Shown here: positions 55,001 to 61,794 of the stretch, one piece after another
Layout: the number at the start of each line of letters is the position of its first letter
Position numbering within the stretch: position 1 is the first letter of the stretch
Source: Hoplostethus atlanticus
Taxonomy: Eukaryota > Chordata > Actinopteri > Trachichthyiformes > Trachichthyidae
Direction: 5' to 3'
DNA: 64,000 nt
NCBI GenBank assembly: GCA_034670405.1
Contig: JAXDDX010000057.1
Span: 1,721,001 to 1,785,000 of the forward strand
Made by a program: the position numbers and the translations under genes
The notes under the pieces: generated by a model
The model's input: the letters and a program-made list of their open reading frames with translations, nothing else
The model's database searches: none
What the model was told of the DNA's origin: nothing

Positions 55001-58000
55001 GAACTATGGAGTCATGAATCTTTTAAGGCCTGCAGCTTCCTGATGCTGGTCTAAGGGAGAGGGTAAAGGACAAACAATGACTCCTGCTTTTGGCACCTGT
55101 TGCCCTATATTCTCAACTGAGGACAGCGTCTTGACACAGGGTCAATTTGGCAGGACAAAAAAAACGCTTTGTGGTTGTGAAAGCCAAGAAATGATCTATA
55201 TACTGAAACAAATGAGAATTGTCTTTTCCCTCCCTTACAGGTTATCAGTTCCCAGTGTGCCCCTGACACTGTTGTCATGGCGACTTCTTCTATCAGCCTG
55301 ACTGCTCTGACTAAAGCTCCTGCGATGATTGAAAGCTATTATACCATCAAGCTCAGTGGAAATGGCATGATGTGCTGTGGTCTTCTTGTCTGTCCTGCAT
55401 TATACGGGCTCACTTAACCCCATGCTCCACTTAACAGACTGGCCAATGGCACAGCAAATCTGACAGCTGACTATAAGTTGGTAATAAAACAGTACTTTCT
55501 TCTCTCTCTCTCTCTCTCTCTCTCTGGCTGTTGAAACCCGTTAGCCCTCCTTAACAAAAAAAAGTGGAGGGAAGAACACAGAGATGGAACGAGACTTAAT
55601 GAGGGGAGAGAGAAATGGGGACAACAGTCCCTGTGGAGAGAACTGGGAGACAAACCTGAGGGATGCAGCAGGGTCCTGAGAGCCAAGTGTGTTACGCAAC
55701 ATCACTGTGACATCTGCCTGCACGGCAGTGTCCCCATGCAGTACCAACCCTCAGGACAAAATATGGCTCTCGCAACCTGGCTATTATTGTGACACACCTT
55801 TGCATGATCACCGGTTGTGATGCCTTTTTTTTTTTAAGCAAATGCATACTGGAAGTTCTGCGGCACTGCGGCAAAATCTAAAAAGGTGCACAAGAAGGCA
55901 TCGAAATTAATCGGAAATGTAGATGCGGGGGATAAGTGGAGGGGAAATTCTGACCACTTACAGGCAAGATATGTACATAATGTCACCAAGTTAATCCTTG
56001 GGTTGGGGTTCCAGTGTCGTGAGAGGGAATTGATTTACTTTAGGGAGCGCTGAGTGTTTTTGGCTCTGCGAGAACGGCCTCGGGGAAATGGTCGGAGCTA
56101 ATCTCGTGAACCCGTGGAACAGAATCACACTGATCTTGATCGTTTCCCCTCGTCTACCGATCTCATTTCATCATCCTGAAGCAGAAAATAAAATCTGACA
56201 GCTGATTATGTGTTTCTATTCAGCTGACAATCATTCTGTCGTGTTCCAGATCTTAAATGGTCTTTAGCTGGGAACAACATATAGACATTTGGCATCAATG
56301 GCTTTCTTTGAAAAAGTTCCCATTATGATTTCTATCAGTCATCACCTAAAATCATATCCAACGATCTGATTAGCTACCTAATGCTTTTCCCAGTCCATCT
56401 GCACACAGTCAGCTGGCCGCGATCTAAAATGTGATCTAAAATACATTCACATATGTCGCCTTCTCCTCTTACAGCCGAGGCCTTTACAACACAGGGATAT
56501 TGTTTCTGCAGAGCTGATCATGAGTACGGTTGTTATGAAGGACATTGTGAAGGCTGCCTGGCTCCGGGACAGTCTCACTTACCAGCCCTTTCTCCTCCCA
56601 GGACTAACATCTCTTCGGCAGCGTGCATGCACACACAATGCCTCAGATAAGGCTTTCTACTTTACACAGAATTACACAAACAACATAGGCCTGCCAGAGC
56701 ACTCTCGTTCTCTCTGAGATCTGAGCTGCAATTCTTCCTGTCCAATCTCGGCTTCCGCACACAAACACATTAGACGGGCGTTGAAAGTCCAGCTTGGGGT
56801 GCCGCACATATTAAACATTTGCAGTGCAAGCATCACATTAATGATGAAAACAGAAGCACACAAAAATACTGATGTCCAAATATAAAACTGGCCTCTACTG
56901 GGCTTTTGGTTTGAGGTCTGTGAGGTGGAGAGCCAGCTGGACCAGCTTCAAGCCCCACTCGGCCTGGGCTCTCCTCCTCTGAAATATGTATAAACAGGTT
57001 TCTTAGATGACTTAGATTCCTTTTGTTCGTTTGTATGATGCTTCAGTGTCCGTTGCATAGCTCTAAAATGTGTCTCGTGTCTCGTAACAAAAGGCACGGG
57101 GAGAGTTGTTTGTTTTTAGGATGAACAAACTCCCACGAGAGAGATATCAGCTGCTTGGGATCTGGCAGGAAGGACTTCCTGTAAGCACTTAGAAAGTTGA
57201 TTGATGAAGATGATTGGCTTTGGGATATTTGGAGATGGAAAGTCTGTCCACTTAAGTGCACTGAACTTGCTTTACAGAGTACACTACACTTTGCTTGCTT
57301 GCTTGTGTGCCTGTCTCTTGTCAGCTGGAAGGATGGGCTCATGCTAACGAATGCAATTATGCTAATAAGCAGGCGATTCTCTAATAGTTAGACAAGCACT
57401 ACATCAGGAGCCCCCCCACACTCCCCTCTCTATCTTGCCATTTCATTAGAAGAGAAATTAAAGGGCTTAAGATCCCACAATGCATCCCTTTCTTCCATAC
57501 CTGTAAATATAGCCGTTTCATTCAAACACAGATAATGCAACATGACATCCTCTGCCATCCAGGCGGAATACCAAAACCACCCACCCTCAGATGAAATAGG
57601 TTGCCAGAAGTGTACTGCTTTAGCCTGTGTCTGAGTATTCTCTCAGCAGAAAAAAAACGTGTTAAAGAAATCGATGCTGGCCACCATGAGATGGGATTCA
57701 TATTGATTCTATGTAAGTGTGATATTGGCTGTCTCTTGCCTCAACCTTGGAGCCAGTGGCCATCTTAAGTAGTGTTGACAGGCAGCCACAAATAGCACAA
57801 AGGTTCCTACCATTTGAACTTCATCTCTACCCATGCAAATGTCACTAATATGCACAAAAATACTCAAACTGCTTCAATCCTTATCCCTGATTTATAATCT
57901 AGATGTGTGGCAGCAGTGGCCTATACGTTAGACCGTTCCCTTCCTTAACAACTACCGTCAACATGCCCTGGAGCAAGGCACTTATCCAACAGCTGCACAG

Positions 58001-59095
58001 TGGAAGTCTGTGGTTGCTCTTGCAAAGGACATCTCTACATACTCACCCCCTGCTCGTCCAGTTTGAGTAGCTGCTCAGGGACCTTGGGGCTGTTGAGGGA
58101 CAACCTCAGGCACTGGATGTTGAGCTCAGGGATCACATACTCGAGCACCTCCTTCAGTGGGAGCCCCCGGGCCGTCCCATGTCTTGCCGTGGATGGAACA
58201 GCATCCTCCAGGATGGCCCCGCGGAGCGTGGTCAGCTGAAACGGCAGACAGAGTTAAAGGACTATGCAGTGGTCAACTTCGCCTTTATGGGGATTAGCAG
58301 AAAATAAACAACAACACCAACTCTGGATTACTAAAAGGTTTTGATTTCTTTAAGCTAAAGGCGTCCAAAAATATTGGCAATTGAGGATGCAATGCTGCTA
58401 AACTGGCTGTGTAAGTCATAATCTACTCATATGTCATGTGATATTACTTAGGCCAGTGGCTCCATTACCGGCTCCGGTGGGCAACATTAGGAACTTGCAT
58501 GCTAAATAATTGAGACGGGATAACAACCATGAACACCGGATATTAAGTGGTGTTTTACTGTTCAGACCATTAATGTGCCAGTAAACGTTGACCCAAACAG
58601 CTTCAACATCCACTCTGTAAACCCCTAGTGTGGTTTAGCACATCGCAGACACGTTTACAACTCCATCTGAGAAGCCTATGGGCACGGATGCTAGCAGTCA
58701 GTGGCTGTCTGACAGAAAAGCAGATTATTTTACTAGTCTCACGGAGGGAGAGAGGGTCAGAGAGGGAGCGGGGAGGCTAAATGATAAGAGAAACATGTAA
58801 ATAGACTTTCTAGTGACTGGGGAGTTCAAACATTGCCTGCGTGCTTACTTGCAGGGCTAGCATGACCCAGATACATTGTTTTATCAGGGGAGTGGTGCTT
58901 CAAACCAAGAATGGCATTTGATATCAGTGACATTTCCCTGCCTGATGCATCTGTTGCACCTGAATTATTCAGAGGATGAGACCACCCAGCATCAATCAAT
59001 GAGAGCTTTCTGTACAACAAGGGACCGTGTGGTTGTGTGTTGAGACTGTCGGATTCACTCCCATTGTATTGGTGGGTGAATTACTTGTGTGTGTG

Positions 59096-59126
<31 letters not shown>

Positions 59127-61757
59127 TGTGTGAATGCGATCAGACGGTCAGTCACACTGTCAGAGGGTCACTCTGACAGATTGCATTAACGCTTGCATGA
59201 CTGACTCAAAACTGCATCAAAATCCCAGCCCACATGATGGTGCTTGGGGCAGATTTAGGAGTGGAGTGAGAGAGTCCTCACTTCCAGTGCTATTGAAACA
59301 TCTTGTTTCCAGTGCTATTGAAACATCTTGTTTCCAGTGCTATTGAAACATTTTTGCACTCTTGCATTCTGTATTGTAGTGAGTTCTGTATTGTAGTGAG
59401 TTCTGTATTGTAGTGAGTTCTGTATTGTAGTGAGTGGGGGGAGGGGCAAAGGCTCCCCCCCTACATGAATAATGACAATGGATAGATAAAACCTAATGTC
59501 AATTAAAACATTTGTTGTTTATTGCCTTTTAAACATACAATCAAAGCAGAGCAGAATGAGTGCACATTAGAGTATGGTAGTTACCTGACTGGTCCTGAAG
59601 GTGACACGGTAGTTGTACTGCATTCCATCTTTCTCCTTCCCATCATCCAGCTTCTCCCTGCGGATGCTGACTGCCACAGGGCCCAGATTGTCATCTACCC
59701 CAAAATAGTTCTGATGCTCTGGAGGTGGAGCAAGACAGGTCAGAATTAAACACACATGAAGCATCACATTAATGAGTGTTCTTCAAGAAAATGACCCTGT
59801 ACTTGTTGGTTGAATGATTCCAGAAAAACATTTAAAAAAAAATCTTCTGAAGCTGTGAAAATTAAAATTAGTGTACATATCTATTAGAAGGAGAAGCGAT
59901 AATCTTGTTCCTGTATTAATCAAATCTCTGACTCTGAAGTGCTAAACATGTGGCAACATTTCATGGAATAGTAATTTGATGTTGCATTTATGGAATCTTG
60001 AAAAAGTGCTTATGGTTTGACGAAGGCTGAGCCTTTCATCTGGCAGATTCAGCAGATCCCCGATTACAGCGAGCAGCAGGGGTCCACTTAAGAGTCGAAG
60101 CCCCCCTCTGAGGCCGATTTAACCCCAGTCTCTTTATTGATGCAACAATATCTAACAGACTATCTTCAGAACATTGTTTCATTAAGATATATTAGTAGGT
60201 CAGGTCATTTAGGACTTGGGATTTATAAGTTTTAAGTTTTAAGATTCAATGTCAGCACTCCATTTGGCATTAATTCTGCCTTGCCTTAATAAGACACTTA
60301 TAAGCCTCTTATAAATCTGTCCCATAAATACTATCAACATATATTGGAGCCTTTACCTGAAAATATACACAGTATTAGTCTAACAAAAGACGTCCGATGT
60401 CTTTCCTGTCTTCTCCTTTCTCTCAAACAATTCAAGGTGGGAGTATCAGTCCATCTCTCTGTGTGCGAGTGTGTGTACATGTGTGTGTGTGTGTATGTGT
60501 GTTTTTTGGGGTGTGCAGGGGGAGTTGTACATGGACAGGAGCAGGGCTTTGCACAAGCACAGTGGTGCCTTAAGCAAGCAGTCCCTAATCCAGAGTAAAG
60601 CCAGGGAGAAAGACCAGGATTCAACAGACAACAATAGGAAAACCTCACCAGGGACTCACAGCACTGACATTCTCAAAGCAGGAGAAGGTTAGACACTGCA
60701 TCCATCCAGAGCATGCCATGTAAATACACTGGTTCTTATCAGTGTGATGTCAAGTCTAAGACAGAGGGCATATTGGCATGAATTATTGATAGGGAAATAT
60801 GGGCAAACTATTTGGAGAATGCAAAGCTTGTCAGGGACACTGGATGGAAATGATCGGTGAGGCATGAGGTCAAAAAGTGGTAGGAGGGTTGTCTATGCAC
60901 AGGGGCCTCTAGGCATCCTAATGCCAATGGTACTAGAGGCAGACAGTGGACTGGAGAGGAATGCCTTTTGTCAACACATTTCTATAACATGTCACTGGCA
61001 CACATCACTTGGTTTAGAGGACAATTTGCCAAAAGCATGGCATTTACTTTAATCGACTGAATGGCAATTGCCGCCTCTCCTACCTTTCCTGTCACTCTCC
61101 ACGGCAGAAATGCATTCAAAATCTTTAAAGAAAAGAGACAAATACTACTATATACGGAATGACTTGCATCAACCTTGTTATTGCTATAGCCACTTTTCCA
61201 CCGGAGGAACCTGAACCTTTTGGGTACTTTTTTGAGCAGGAACCTTCTCAGCAGGAACCTTTTCAGTTCCCCAAAAGAGTTTGGGATTGCTTTCCCCACT
61301 GCACCAAAGTACCGGGGAGATTATGTACAAAATGCGGTTGGCGGACTTGACGATGTTTGCGTAGCTTGTATTGACCAATCGGCATTGTTCAGCACTGCAA
61401 CTCCGCCCTAATGGTTCCTGGTCCCCCAAAAAGTACTACCTTGCTAGCAGGAACTTCTTTTGGATCCAGGAACTATACAAGAGGAACCTTTTCGGGGCTA
61501 GTTCCCCTGGTGGGAAAAAAGGGTGATGTTCCTGGAACTAAGTACCAATAGTACAATAGTACAATACAATACAATACAATACAATACAATAATAGGCTTG
61601 GCTTGTGGGTGTGGATGTTGGATTGTCTCCATTAGGGCAGCCTAGGGACACACACTCCTGTTGCTATGGGAAGGAGGGCTTTATGCAATCAATAGGATCA
61701 ATGTTCAGCCCAGGGTGATAAAAGCTTGCCTTAAAGTGGTGACACACTGCCATGTTT

Positions 61758-61794
<37 letters not shown>

